Positions 8,213 to 18,104 of a DNA stretch of 64,000 nucleotides are shown piece after piece. The DNA is from Mycetocola saprophilus (GTDB taxonomy: Bacteria > Actinomycetota > Actinomycetes > Actinomycetales > Microbacteriaceae). The stretch spans positions 930,001 to 994,000 of the forward strand of contig NZ_JOEC01000001.1 of assembly GCF_000718085.1 (NCBI RefSeq), given 5' to 3'. The position numbers and the translations under genes are program-made. Each line of letters begins with the position of its first letter. Positions within the stretch are counted from its first letter, which is position 1. The notes below the pieces were generated by a model. That model made no database searches. It saw only the letters and a program-made list of their open reading frames with translations, and was not told where the DNA came from.

Positions 8213-10777
8213 CTATCCGAGAAGCGGACCCACCGCGGTGACCCGGAGGACCGCCTCGCCGGCCTCCACGGACTCGGCCAGATCGACCACGGCCGAGATC
8301 CCCCAGTCGCCGTCCCCCTCGGGGTCCTCGAAGACCTGACGGATCTTCCACACACCCTCGGACTCGGCCGGGGACTGGTCCACGGTGAGCAGCTGCGGGC
8401 CTCGGGCGCTCGGTCCATCGCCGAGCGAATCGTAGTCGTCGTAGTAGGCGTCCATTGCCTCCGACCAGGCGTCGGCATCGAAGCCCGCGGCGCCGTCCAG
8501 CGCCCCGAGCTCCTCGAACCGGTCGCGGGCGGCCAGCTGGACCCGGCGGAACATCTCGTTGCGAATGAGCACCAGGAATGCCCGCGGATTGGAGAGGATG
8601 TTGCGCGGTGCAGGCGGGAGCGCCTGAGCCTGCGCCGCGTGCTTTTCGGGATCCGGGTGGGCGAGCTCCTCCCACTCATCCAGCAGGCTCGAGTCGACCT
8701 GGCGTACCAGCTCCCCCAGCCACTCGATGATGTCGCGCAGCTCCTCGCTCTTGAATTCTTCGGGCACGCTCTGGCTGATCGCCCGGTAGGCATCGGACAG
8801 GTAGCGCAGTACCAGTCCCTCGGAGCGGGCGATCTTATAGAAGCTCACGTACTCGGTGAAGGTCATCGCGCGCTCGTACAGGTCGCGCACCACGGATTTG
8901 GGACGCAGCTCGAAGTCGCGCGCCCAGGGACGCTCGGTGGCGTACATCTCAAACGCCGCATCCAGCAGTTCGGCCAGCGGCTTGGGGTGGGTGACCTCCT
9001 CGAGCAGCTCCATCCGCTCGTCGTATTCGATCCCCTCGGACTTCATCGAGTTCACGGCCTCGCCGCGGGCGAGGAACTGCTGCTGGTTGATGATCGGGCG
9101 CGGGTCATCCAGGGTGGACTCGATCACCGAGATGACGTCCAGGGCATGGGTGGGCACATCGGGATCCAGCAGCTCCAGCGCGGCAATCGCAAAGGGCGAC
9201 AGCGGCTGGTTGAGGGCAAAATTTGCCTGCAGCTCGACGGTCAGACGGTACTGGATGGTGCCGTCCTCCTCGGTGAAGCGCTCGATGATGCCCGCGGACA
9301 CCAGGGTCCGATAGATCTCAATCGCGCGCCGGGCCAGCTCAAACTGGCGCGTCCGAGACTCATGGTTGTCAAAGACCAGGGCGCGCACCCGGGCAAACGC
9401 GTCCCGACCGTGGGCAACCACGTTCAGGATCATCGAGTGGGTGATCTCCATATGGCTCACCAGCGTCTCGGGCTGCGCCTCGATGATGCGCTCGAAGCTC
9501 GCCTCACCCCAGGAGACAAAGCCCTGCGGGGCCTTCTTGCGGATGATCTTGCGCTTTTTCTTGGGGTCGTCGCCGGCCTTCTGAATCAGCTTGAGGTTTT
9601 CGATCTCATGCTCGGGGGCCTCGAGGACCACGTCGCCGGCGGTGTCGAAGCCCGCGCGGCCGGCCCGGCCGGCGATCTGGTGAAACTCACGCGCCTGGAG
9701 CTGGCGCATCTTGACGCCGTCGTACTTGGTGAGACCCGAGAGCAGCACCGTGCGAATCGGGACGTTGATGCCCACGCCGAGCGTGTCGGTGCCGCAGATC
9801 ACCCGCAGCTGCCCGCGCTGAGCCAGCTGCTCGACCAGGCGGCGATAGCGCGGCAGCATACCGGCGTGGTGCACGCCGATGCCCATCCGAACCAGGCGGG
9901 AGAGGGTCTTGCCAAAGCCGGTGGTGAAGCGGAAGTCCCCGATCGCCTCGGCGATCTCGTCCCGCTGCTCTCGGCTGACGATCTTGACGCTGGTGAGCGC
10001 CTGCGCACGCTCGGCCGCGGCCGCCTGGGCGAAGTGCACCACGTAGATCGGTGCACGCTGGGTCTGTAGCAGCTCCTCGATGGTCTCCTGGACGGGAGTC
10101 TGCACGTAGCTGTAGTGCAGCGGCACCGGACGGGTCGCCCCGGTAACCTCGACCGTGTCACGACCGGTGCGGCGGCTGAGGTCGGCCTTGAGGTCGGTTA
10201 CATCGCCCAGGGTGGCCGACAGGAGCAGGAACTGCGTCTTGGGCAGGGTCAGCAGCGGAACCTGCCAGGCCCAGCCGCGATCGCGGTCGCCGTAGAAGTG
10301 AAACTCGTCCATGACCACCTGGCCGATATCGGCATCCTCACCCTCGCGCAGCGCCTGATTGGCCAGAATCTCCGCGGTGCAGCAGATGATCGGCGCGTCG
10401 GCGTTTACCGCCGAATCCCCGGTGACCATGCCCACGTTCTCGGCACCGAAGGCCTCCACCAGGGCGAAGAACTTCTCGCTCACCAGCGCCTTGATCGGCG
10501 CGGTGTAGTAGGTACGCTCCCCCGCTGCCAGGGCGGCGAAGTGCGCGCCCATCGCGACCAGGGACTTCCCCGAGCCGGTGGGCGTAGAGAGGATCACGTT
10601 CGCCCCCGAGACCAGCTCCATCAGCGCCTCCTCCTGCGCCGGATACGGGGTGATCCCGCCCGTGGTAGCCCAGTCGAGGAAGGACTCGAAGACGTCGTCG
10701 GCGCTGGCCTTGGCGGCGTACAGCTCATCGATGCGCGTGGAGAGTCCGGGACGGGAAGGTGCTGCGGAGGAAGACAT
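8213..10777 (-). CDS. DEAD/DEAH-box superfamily 2 helicase with DUF3516 domain
   Basis: About 854 residues, the usual size of the actinobacterial DUF3516 helicases, which resemble Ski2/Mtr4 RNA helicases. Visible motifs are I (TPTGSGKS, near residue 68), II (DEFH, a variant of the usual DExH), III (SAT), V (GTDTLGVGINVP) and VI (HQIAGRAGRAG, near 369). A basic KKKRKIIRKK stretch marks the start of the DUF3516 region, which fills the C-terminal half. The start at 10777 has GGGAG upstream; an open frame extends to 10855 without support. RNA unwinding or turnover is inferred from the family. Expressed alone. Confidence 0.93.
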   Translation of the reverse strand: MSSSAAPSRPGLSTRIDELYAAKASADDVFESFLDWATTGGITPYPAQEEALMELVSGANVILSTPTGSGKSLVAMGAHFAALAAGERTYYTAPIKALVSEKFFALVEAFGAENVGMVTGDSAVNADAPIICCTAEILANQALREGEDADIGQVVMDEFHFYGDRDRGWAWQVPLLTLPKTQFLLLSATLGDVTDLKADLSRRTGRDTVEVTGATRPVPLHYSYVQTPVQETIEELLQTQRAPIYVVHFAQAAAAERAQALTSVKIVSREQRDEIAEAIGDFRFTTGFGKTLSRLVRMGIGVHHAGMLPRYRRLVEQLAQRGQLRVICGTDTLGVGINVPIRTVLLSGLTKYDGVKMRQLQAREFHQIAGRAGRAGFDTAGDVVLEAPEHEIENLKLIQKAGDDPKKKRKIIRKKAPQGFVSWGEASFERIIEAQPETLVSHMEITHSMILNVVAHGRDAFARVRALVFDNHESRTRQFELARRAIEIYRTLVSAGIIERFTEEDGTIQYRLTVELQANFALNQPLSPFAIAALELLDPDVPTHALDVISVIESTLDDPRPIINQQQFLARGEAVNSMKSEGIEYDERMELLEEVTHPKPLAELLDAAFEMYATERPWARDFELRPKSVVRDLYERAMTFTEYVSFYKIARSEGLVLRYLSDAYRAISQSVPEEFKSEELRDIIEWLGELVRQVDSSLLDEWEELAHPDPEKHAAQAQALPPAPRNILSNPRAFLVLIRNEMFRRVQLAARDRFEELGALDGAAGFDADAWSEAMDAYYDDYDSLGDGPSARGPQLLTVDQSPAESEGVWKIRQVFEDPEGDGDWGISAVVDLAESVEAGEAVLRVTAVGPLLG

Positions 10778-10925
10778 GGGTCCATTCTCCCAGAAACGCG
10801 GCCCCGGATGCCGCACACCGCACGGGTGCGCGCAAACACCACCGGGCAGACACACGCTATGCGTGCGCGCCCGATCGGGGTCCCACGATGCCCATCAGCG
10901 TTGATTCAAGCGCGGCATCTGCGCA

Positions 10926-12362
10926 TTAGACCATCGGGTCTCCGCGGCACCCCCGGCCAAGATCGGAGGCCGCGCTACTGGCCGGTGCGGGTACCGCGCG
11001 TTCGAGGATGGTGATCGTACGGGTGAGGGTGATGGTGCCGAGATCGGGGGCGCTCATGCGCACGGTGACGGTGTGCTCGCCCGGGCTCTGGAAGACCATT
11101 TCCAGCAGCGGCGAATCGCTCGCGCGATCGAATGTCCCGTCGCCGGTGGTGTCGTACTCATAGTGCACCGCTGCACCCAGCGGCAGGCCGGATTCGGCGC
11201 CCAACACCATCGACTGGCCGACAAGCCCGGTGGTGGCCGAGTTCAGCGCGGGCAGCGGTGCCGGGGCCGGTGCCGCATGCGGGGCGCTGGCATCGGCGAT
11301 GCCGTCCCGGGGTGCGGGACTCGGTGCCACCGGCCCGGCGGGTCGGTCCCCCGCCCAGAGCGCGGCGGCCACCTCGGCCAGTTCGCGCGCCTTGATGGCG
11401 CCCTCGAGGCCCTCCAGATAGTTCAGGTGCGGCTCGGGTACCGTGAGCAGCGCGCCGAGTCCCCAGAGCCAGCTGTAGCTGCACACGGGGTCGCGGGGGT
11501 GACACAGGGCGCTCTTATAGCCGGCGAAGTTGTAGAACCCGTCGGTTCGGGTACGCTGCTGCTCGCCCATCCACCAGCGGATGATGCCCTGGCCGGCGAT
11601 CTCACGCTCATTACCCGCACCCGCTGGCTGCTGATACGGATCACCGAAGGTCAGGATCGCCGAAACCTGCCCGGGGAGCGCCTGGGCCAGCGTGCGCGCG
11701 GCCATCGCCCCCTGCGAGTAGCCGATCGCGATGTACCGGGTGCGACAGCCCACCGGCTGGGTCGCGGCAAAATCACGCATGACCCGCTCGGCGTAGGTGG
11801 CCCCGTGGGCGGCCGAGTCAATCATGTCGTCGAAGATCGTGGTGCGTGCCTGGATAGGCACCGCGGTGTAGCCGGTCTCGTCGCTGCCACCGACGCCGAG
11901 TACCGGAACCTGGCCGATCGAGAAACCCGCGGGCCACCCGGACTCGGGCTCGACCCCGCCCAGGGCATCCACCAGGCGGGCCAGGGTCGGCCCCTCCCAG
12001 CCGTTGGTGACGCGTCCCGAACGCGGGTACAGCGTGGGGGCACCCTCGAGCGCGCTCACGCCGGGTGCCAGGTTGGCCTCGCCGCTCCCGCGGAACGCCA
12101 GAATTGCCACCGGGGTGCACGTCGCCGAGTTCTGCATGCTGAAGCGCGGCAGCGAGGCCGCCTGCACCGGAACCGGCGCGACCACCGCGGGCAGGGCCAG
12201 TGCGCCGCACACCACCACCATGCTCAGAAACGAGCGTCCAATCGCACGAACGGTGCGCGGAGCGCCGCTTCCACTTAGCAGCCGCCGCCCCACCGCAAGC
12301 AACGCCGTGTGGGGTTTCACACGTGCGTTGGATTCGGGGTAACGGGGGTGCTTGCGGGGCAC
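10926..12362 (-). CDS. Secreted cutinase-like alpha/beta hydrolase with C-terminal PKD-like domain
   Basis: Up to 478 residues. A basic N-terminus and hydrophobic helix ending at APVPVQAAS form a signal peptide. The hydrolase part shows FRGSGE (oxyanion region) and the nucleophile elbow GYSQGA (Ser near 213), as in cutinases and mycobacterial-type lipases; the His of EPHLNY (near 310) is a plausible third triad member. Cysteine pairs (CTP, GCRTR, CHPRDPVC) fit an exported protein. After an Ala/Pro-rich linker, residues 380-460 resemble a PKD fold (GDGTFDRASDSPLL, GEHTVTVRM). The GTG at 12362 is the longest start and lacks a clear RBS, so the true start may be inside. Likely substrates are lipid or polyester esters. 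Confidence 0.82.
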   Translation of the reverse strand: MPRKHPRYPESNARVKPHTALLAVGRRLLSGSGAPRTVRAIGRSFLSMVVVCGALALPAVVAPVPVQAASLPRFSMQNSATCTPVAILAFRGSGEANLAPGVSALEGAPTLYPRSGRVTNGWEGPTLARLVDALGGVEPESGWPAGFSIGQVPVLGVGGSDETGYTAVPIQARTTIFDDMIDSAAHGATYAERVMRDFAATQPVGCRTRYIAIGYSQGAMAARTLAQALPGQVSAILTFGDPYQQPAGAGNEREIAGQGIIRWWMGEQQRTRTDGFYNFAGYKSALCHPRDPVCSYSWLWGLGALLTVPEPHLNYLEGLEGAIKARELAEVAAALWAGDRPAGPVAPSPAPRDGIADASAPHAAPAPAPLPALNSATTGLVGQSMVLGAESGLPLGAAVHYEYDTTGDGTFDRASDSPLLEMVFQSPGEHTVTVRMSAPDLGTITLTRTITILERAVPAPASSAASDLGRGCRGDPMV

Positions 12363-12471
12363 GAGAGACGGGCACTTTCTCTGGGTAAAGCTGCATTCGG
12401 GGGCAGTAGTGCTGGGTGATTCGATGGGGCAAATCGGGGTGGACTCCGGGGTGGGAGTCCGGTGTATCTCG

Positions 12472-12504
12472 GGTGAAACGATGGTGCTCGGTGAAACGAT
12501 GGTG
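12472..12504. repeat. Short direct repeat upstream of the cutinase-like gene
   Basis: Two identical copies of GGTGAAACGATGGTG (12472-12486 and 12490-12504) separated by 3 bases, in the 160-base gap between glnE and the hydrolase gene. No function is evident; it could be a regulatory direct repeat. Confidence 0.6.
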
Positions 12505-12521
12505 AGGGAAACACAAACGGG

Positions 12522-15500
12522 CTAGCGCTCGGGGGTGTCGCTCCCCCATCCATAAAACAGCTGTTCGAAGACCGCTCGGGCACGACGGGTGATCCGGAGG
12601 TAGTCCTGCTCCAGATCCCCGGCGGATCCGGCCGGATACTCCAGGATGCGGGCGATGCCCTCCAGTTGGTCTCGATCTCGGGGTAAAACGTCGGTAGTGC
12701 GATTCAACCACAGGGTCATGGCCGAGCGCATGCGCGACGCAAACAACCATGCTTTTTCGAGCTGATCGGCGTCTTCCTGACCCACAAACTGGTGACGCTG
12801 GGCGGCGTGCAGGGCATCCAGCGTGCTGGTGGTGCGCAGCTCGGGGATCCCGGCCGCATGCTCCAGCTGAACCAGCTGGGTGAACCACTCCACATCGCTC
12901 AGCGAACCGCGCCCCAGCTTCACATGCCGGGTGGGGTCGGCACCCTTGGGCAGGCGCTCCCCCTCCACCCGGGCCTTGATCCGGCGCACCTCGCGCAGCT
13001 CGGCCGCGTCGATGGACACGGGGTAACGCACGGTGTCGGCCAGCGCGGTAAAGTCCGCACACAGGGCCGGGTCGCCGGCGATCGGGCGGGCCCGCAGCAG
13101 CGCCTGCGCCTCCCAGGTGAGCGACCAGCGGGCATAGTAGGCGCGGTAAGAGTCCAGCGTGCGCACCAGGGCGCCATTGCGCCCCTCGGGGCGGAGGTCA
13201 AGGTCCAGATCCAGCGGGAGGCGGGCATCCTGACTCAAGCGGCTGAGCTCGGTGGCGATCTTCCCGGCCGCGCGGGCGGCACGCTCGGGGTCGAGGGCGA
13301 CGGGGCGATACACGTAGATGATGTCGGCGTCCGAGCCGAAGCCCAGTTCACCGCCCCCGAGGCGTCCCATCCCGATGATCGCAAACTCCAGCTGGGTGCC
13401 GTCGAGGGTCGCGTCCTCGCGGATCAGATCCAGCAGGCCGCCGATGGTCACCTCGGTGATGACCGTGAGTCCGGTGGCGATGGTGCGCACGTCGCACACC
13501 CCGAGCACCGAGGCCAGGGCGAGTCGCAGGATCTCCCGGCGACGCACCCGCAGTACCGCGCGAGCCGCACGGTCGGGCTCGCTATAGCGGCTGCGGATCG
13601 CCCGGACCTCGGCCGCCAGCGCGGCCTCATCCCGCGGATGCATCAGGGTGTCGGATTCCAGCCAGGCCGCGGCCTCGGGGAACTTATCCAGCAGCTCGCC
13701 GATGAAGCGTGATCCGCTCAAGACCTTCGTCAGGCGCTCGGCTACCCCCGAGGAGTCCCGCACCATGCGCAGGAACCAGTGGGTGCTGCCCAGGGCATCG
13801 CTCAGCCGACGGAAGGCGAGCAGCCCGTAGTCGGGGTCGGCGCCGTCGGCCAGCCAGCGCAGCAGCACCGGGAGGAGGTTGCGCTGGATCGCCGCGCTGC
13901 GGGAAATGCCGTTGGTCAGCGCGGCAATGTGCGCGAGGGCTCCGGCGGGATCGCGGAAACCGATCGCGGCCAGGCGCGCGCCGGCGGCCGCGGTGGTCAG
14001 GCGGGTCTCGTCCATCCCCAGCTCGGCCACCGCGCTCAGCAGCGGACGATAGAACAGGCGCTCATGCAGCTGGCGCACCCGCTGCTTGGTGGCCTCCCAG
14101 CGCCGCACCAGATCGCCCCCAGAGGCGGCCAGGCGGGAGCCGCGGGCAAGGATGCGCAGGGCGTCATCCTCGCGCGGCATCAGGTGCGTGCGACGCATCT
14201 GCTGAAGCTGAAGTCGGTGTTCGAGGACCCGAAGCAGGCGGTAGTCCGCCATGAATTCGCCGGATTCCTCGCGCCCGATATATCCGGCATCCGCTAGGGC
14301 GCGCAGCGCGGCCACGGTGCCGCCCACCCGCACGCTCTCGTCGGCGAAGCCGTGCACCAGCTGCAGCAACTGCACGGTGAACTCGATGTCTCGCAGTCCC
14401 CCGGGGCCCAGCTTGAGTTGGAAGCTCACGTCTTCGGCCGGGATGTTGGCGGTCACCCGCTCGCGCATCCGCTGCACCGACTCAACAAAGTTTTCCCGGC
14501 CCGAACTCGCCCACACCAGCGGATCGATCGCCCGGTGGTAGCGCTCGCCCAGCTCGGCGTCGCCGGCCAAATGCCTGTGCTTAAGCAGGGCCTGGAACTC
14601 CCAGCTCTTGGCCCAGCGGTCGTAGTACGCGAGGTGGGACTCGAGGGTGCGCACCAGCGCGCCCTGCTTGCCCTCGGGACGCAGGTTGGGGTCCACCTCC
14701 CAGAGCGCGGGCTCGATCGCCGACTCCGAGATGCTGCGCATCAGGATCGTGGCCAGCCGGGTCGCGATCACGATCGCCCGCTGGTTGTCGATGTCGGCGT
14801 CCTCGGCCGCCTCGGCGACAAAAATGACATCCACATCGCTCACGTAGTTGAGCTCGCCGGCACCGGCCTTGCCCATGCCGATGATCGCCAGCCGGGTCGC
14901 GGCGACCTCGTCGCGCGGGAAGCGGGGCAGCTCTCCCGCGGGATCCGCGGCCACCGAGCGGGCGATGAGCAGCGCGGCCGAGAGCGCCGCGGCGGCCGCG
15001 TCCGAGAGCGCCCGGGCCACACCATCGAGCACATCGCGGGGATCCTCGGCCTCGGTGTCCACCCGGACGATGCGCAGCACCTCGCGCCGGTAGGCCACCC
15101 GCAGGGCGATGACCGCCTCACGCTCGGGCAAGCTCGCAAACCCGTCCTCCTCACCCACGGCGAGGGCCAGACGCTCACGCATCTCGCTGGCGGTGGGCAA
15201 TACCAGGGTCGGTTCGGCCAGCACCCGGCTTTCCTCGGGGTGGCGCAGCAGGAATTCGGCCAGCCCCTCGGACACGCCGATGACCCGGATCAGCGCGCGA
15301 CGCCAGAACGGGTCCTGGGCAATCTCGCTCAGCAGATCCGGTCGGGTCTCCCCCAGGCGCAGCAGTGTGCGCAGCGCCTCATCGGGATCGGCGGCCGCCG
15401 CGAACTCCTCCAGGGTGTCCGGCTCCACCGGCCACCCCACCTCACCCAGCTGCTCGATGAGGGTGCGGGCGGCGGTGAGCTCGGCAAACCCGATCCGCGC

Positions 15501-15533
15501 GAGGACACTGAGGCCCGTGGCCGGACGCGGCAC
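12522..15533 (-). CDS. glnE: Bifunctional glutamine-synthetase adenylyltransferase/deadenylyltransferase
   Basis: GlnE adds AMP to, and removes it from, a tyrosine of glutamine synthetase according to nitrogen status. The two homologous nucleotidyltransferase halves are clear: GMGKAGAGELNYVSDVDVIF in the N-terminal (deadenylylase) half near residue 228 and GMGRLGGGELGFGSDADIIY in the C-terminal (adenylylase) half near 728. Both keep the two metal-binding Asp residues (SDxD). I place the start at the GTG at 15533 (1003 residues), two bases after the glnA2 stop, suggesting translational coupling; the frame stays open to 15599 inside glnA2. Its expected target is the GlnA at the window start. 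Confidence 0.96.
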   Translation of the reverse strand: MPRPATGLSVLARIGFAELTAARTLIEQLGEVGWPVEPDTLEEFAAAADPDEALRTLLRLGETRPDLLSEIAQDPFWRRALIRVIGVSEGLAEFLLRHPEESRVLAEPTLVLPTASEMRERLALAVGEEDGFASLPEREAVIALRVAYRREVLRIVRVDTEAEDPRDVLDGVARALSDAAAAALSAALLIARSVAADPAGELPRFPRDEVAATRLAIIGMGKAGAGELNYVSDVDVIFVAEAAEDADIDNQRAIVIATRLATILMRSISESAIEPALWEVDPNLRPEGKQGALVRTLESHLAYYDRWAKSWEFQALLKHRHLAGDAELGERYHRAIDPLVWASSGRENFVESVQRMRERVTANIPAEDVSFQLKLGPGGLRDIEFTVQLLQLVHGFADESVRVGGTVAALRALADAGYIGREESGEFMADYRLLRVLEHRLQLQQMRRTHLMPREDDALRILARGSRLAASGGDLVRRWEATKQRVRQLHERLFYRPLLSAVAELGMDETRLTTAAAGARLAAIGFRDPAGALAHIAALTNGISRSAAIQRNLLPVLLRWLADGADPDYGLLAFRRLSDALGSTHWFLRMVRDSSGVAERLTKVLSGSRFIGELLDKFPEAAAWLESDTLMHPRDEAALAAEVRAIRSRYSEPDRAARAVLRVRRREILRLALASVLGVCDVRTIATGLTVITEVTIGGLLDLIREDATLDGTQLEFAIIGMGRLGGGELGFGSDADIIYVYRPVALDPERAARAAGKIATELSRLSQDARLPLDLDLDLRPEGRNGALVRTLDSYRAYYARWSLTWEAQALLRARPIAGDPALCADFTALADTVRYPVSIDAAELREVRRIKARVEGERLPKGADPTRHVKLGRGSLSDVEWFTQLVQLEHAAGIPELRTTSTLDALHAAQRHQFVGQEDADQLEKAWLFASRMRSAMTLWLNRTTDVLPRDRDQLEGIARILEYPAGSAGDLEQDYLRITRRARAVFEQLFYGWGSDTPER

Positions 15534-15535
15534 CG

Positions 15536-16891
15536 CTAGAGAATTTCGATGTTCTTGGCGAGCTCGTACGGCGTGACCTGCGCGCGGTACTCGTCCCACT
15601 CCTGACGCTTATTGGCCAGCACGTAGTTGAACACCTGCTCGCCCAGGGTTTCGGCGACCAGCTCGGAACGCTCCATCAGCGAGATGGCGCTGTCCAGGCT
15701 CGAGGGCAGCGGGGCGTAGCCCAGCGCGCGACGCTCGGCGTCCGAGAGCGACCAGACATCGTCCTCGGCCTCCGGCGGCAGCTCATAGCCCTCCTCGATG
15801 CCCTTGAGGCCCGCGGCCAGCAGCAGCGAGTAGGCGAGGTAGGGGTTGGCCGCCGAGTCGATCGCGCGGTATTCAACCCGGGCACTCTGACCCTTATTGG
15901 GCTTATACAGCGGGACGCGCACCAGGGCCGAGCGGTTGTTGTGACCCCAGCAGGCGTAGCTGGGAGCCTCGGCGAGGTTGTTGCTGCCGACGCTGCCCCA
16001 CAGGCGCTTATAGGAGTTCACAAACTGGTTGGTGACCGCGGTGATCTCCGGTGCGTGGTGCAGCAGCCCGGCGATGAACTGGCGACCCACCTTGCTCAGC
16101 TGGTACTGCGCACCGGCCTCGAAGAACGCGTTGGTGTCGCCCTCGAACAGTGAGAGGTGCGTGTGCATGCCCGAACCGGGCTGGTTGGACATCGGCTTGG
16201 GCATGAACGTGGCGTACACACCCTGCTCGATCGCGACCTCCTTGATGACCGTGCGGAAGGTCATGATGTTGTCGGCGGTGGCCAACGCATCGGCGTAGCG
16301 CAGGTCGATCTCGTTCTGTCCGGGACCGGCCTCATGGTGGCTGAATTCCACCGAGATGCCCAGGTCTTCCAGCATCCGCACGCTGCGACGGCGGAAGTCG
16401 TGTGCGGTGCCCCCGGGGACGTTGTCGAAGTAGCCGGCCGAGTCCACCGGAATCGGACCCTCGGGACCGATCTGCGCGGACTTCAGCAGGTAGAACTCGA
16501 TCTCCGGGTGGGTATAGAAGGTAAAACCGCGGTCGGCGGCATGCGCCAGCGCACGCTTCAGGACGTTACGCGGATCGGTGTTCGCAGGCTGACCATCCGG
16601 GGTCGTGATGTCGCAGAACATCCGGGCCGTGGGGTCCTGGCCGCTGCGCCACGGCAGGATCTGGAATGTCGAGGGGTCCGGGTGGGCCAGCAGATCCGAT
16701 TCGAACCGACGGGACATGCCCTCGATGGCCGAACCATCAAAGCCCAGGCCCTCGGTGAAGGCACCCTCCACCTCGGCGGGGGCGATCGCGACGGATTTCA
16801 AGGTACCCACAACATCGGTGAACCACAAGCGTACAAACTTCACGCCGCGCTCTTCAATCGTCCGCAGGACGAAATCTCGCTGCTTATCCAT
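15536..16891 (-). CDS. glnA2: Second type I glutamine synthetase (GlnA2)
   Basis: 451 residues, full length for the family. It shows GFDGSAIEGM, the metal/substrate stretch HEAGPGQNEIDLRYADAL, KPMSNQPGSGMHTHLSLF and NRSALVRVPLY. The loop aligning with the GlnA adenylylation site reads DDVWSLSDAE: Trp (residue 380) replaces the modified Tyr, so GlnE should not control this copy. AGAGGAG precedes the ATG. It is cotranscribed with glnE, as in many actinobacteria. In Streptomyces and Mycobacterium, GlnA2-4 paralogues vary in activity and some act on polyamines or other amines, so true glutamine synthesis is likely but not proved. Confidence 0.94.
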   Translation of the reverse strand: MDKQRDFVLRTIEERGVKFVRLWFTDVVGTLKSVAIAPAEVEGAFTEGLGFDGSAIEGMSRRFESDLLAHPDPSTFQILPWRSGQDPTARMFCDITTPDGQPANTDPRNVLKRALAHAADRGFTFYTHPEIEFYLLKSAQIGPEGPIPVDSAGYFDNVPGGTAHDFRRRSVRMLEDLGISVEFSHHEAGPGQNEIDLRYADALATADNIMTFRTVIKEVAIEQGVYATFMPKPMSNQPGSGMHTHLSLFEGDTNAFFEAGAQYQLSKVGRQFIAGLLHHAPEITAVTNQFVNSYKRLWGSVGSNNLAEAPSYACWGHNNRSALVRVPLYKPNKGQSARVEYRAIDSAANPYLAYSLLLAAGLKGIEEGYELPPEAEDDVWSLSDAERRALGYAPLPSSLDSAISLMERSELVAETLGEQVFNYVLANKRQEWDEYRAQVTPYELAKNIEIL

Positions 16892-17009
16892 GGGCTCCTC
16901 TTTCCCGCGACCGCACGTGCTCGCTGTGTCTAGATTAGTGGTTCGAGCACCCCCGCCGGAATGGGGTGACGGGTGTTTCGCGCAGTCGAAACACCCTGTT
17001 TACATTGGA

Positions 17010-17195
17010 CTAGTCGTTCTCGGCGTCCTCGCGTGCCCAACGCTCGGCATTTTCTCGCAGTTTGTCCATCGCGTGGGCGGCCTCCTCGCGGGTTTCGAAG
17101 GGTCCCACGCGGTCGGCGGCGGGCGACACGAGTCCCTGCTCCACCGCTCCGGTGCGGGAGTTGTACCAATACTGGGTTGTCGGATCGGTTGCCAT
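17010..17195 (-). CDS. Small SPOR-like protein of 61 residues
   Basis: A 61-residue, acidic soluble protein beginning MATDPTTQYWYNSRTG and containing VGPFETREEAAHAMDKL, which fits the core of a minimal SPOR-type (peptidoglycan-binding) fold: an aromatic strand, the G-P-(Y/F)-x-T-x-x-E-A turn, then a helix. AAGGAGGAACT sits ideally before the ATG at 17195. It has no signal peptide or membrane segment. It is divergent from map, with only 33 bases between the starts, so the two promoters must overlap. Function unknown; similar small proteins are often found beside map in related genomes. Confidence 0.8.
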   Translation of the reverse strand: MATDPTTQYWYNSRTGAVEQGLVSPAADRVGPFETREEAAHAMDKLRENAERWAREDAEND

Positions 17196-17228
17196 AGTTC
17201 CTCCTTGATCAGGGCCTAGACTGATCCT

Positions 17229-18104
17229 ATGCCTCAGGACTCCCTCGGAAACCTCATCCCCGGTATCGTCTCGCCGCAGCGTCACGTGCCCGCCCACATT
17301 CCGCGACCCGAATATGTGGGGAAGGCGGCGCCCGCCCCGTTCACCGGTTCGGATGTCTATTCGGCCGAGGATGTGGAGCGTATTCGTCGCTCGGGCCGCC
17401 TGGCCGCCGATGCGATCGCCCTGGTCGAGGAGCACGCGGTCCCCGGAGTCACCACCGACCGGCTGGACCAGATCGCCCACGACTTCCTGATTGCCCACGA
17501 CGCCTACCCGTCCACGCTGGGCTACCGCGGATACCCCAAGTCGCTGTGCAGCTCGCTCAACGAGGTGGTGTGCCACGGCATCCCCGATGACACCGTGCTG
17601 CGCGACGGCGACATCCTCAACATCGACATCACCGCCTACCTGGACGGGTTCCACGGCGACACCAACCGCACGCTGCTGATCGGCAACGTGGCCGAGGAAA
17701 CCCGCCTGCTGGTCGAGCGCACCGAGGAGGCCCTGCGCCGCGGCATTCGCGCGGTGGCCCCGGGTCGCGAGGTCAACGTGATTGGGCGCACCATCGAGGC
17801 TTACGCCAAGCGTTTCGGCTACGGGGTGGTCCGCGACTACACCGGACACGGTGTGGGTGCCGCGTTCCACTCGGGCCTCATCATCCCCCACTACGACTCG
17901 GCGCCGCGCTACAGCGACGTGATGGTCCCCGGCATGGTCTTTACCATCGAGCCGATGCTGACCCTGGGCGGAATCGAGTGGGATCTCTGGGCGGATGACT
18001 GGACGGTCACCACCCGGGACAAGAGCCTCACCGCGCAGTTTGAACACACCCTCGTGGTCACCGAAACCGGTGCCGACGTGCTGACCCTGCCGAGCGCAAA
18101 GTGA
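17229..18104 (+). CDS. map: Methionine aminopeptidase, type I
   Basis: Removes the N-terminal Met from nascent proteins after deformylation. 291 residues, with the 40-residue N-terminal extension (IPRPEYVG) of actinobacterial MetAP1c. The metal site is complete: the two Asp of [18 protein letters not shown], His of YTGHGVG, Glu of FTIEPM and Glu of QFEHT; the substrate-contacting CHGIP is also present. There is no obvious Shine-Dalgarno before the ATG. Its last four bases overlap the ppgK start, indicating a coupled operon. Confidence 0.97.
   Translation: MPQDSLGNLIPGIVSPQRHVPAHIPRPEYVGKAAPAPFTGSDVYSAEDVERIRRSGRLAADAIALVEEHAVPGVTTDRLDQIAHDFLIAHDAYPSTLGYRGYPKSLCSSLNEVVCHGIPDDTVLRDGDILNIDITAYLDGFHGDTNRTLLIGNVAEETRLLVERTEEALRRGIRAVAPGREVNVIGRTIEAYAKRFGYGVVRDYTGHGVGAAFHSGLIIPHYDSAPRYSDVMVPGMVFTIEPMLTLGGIEWDLWADDWTVTTRDKSLTAQFEHTLVVTETGADVLTLPSAK

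Noticed and set aside
8087..10069. A 660-codon plus-strand frame opposite the helicase
   Set aside because: Shadow frame; the minus strand has all helicase motifs in order.
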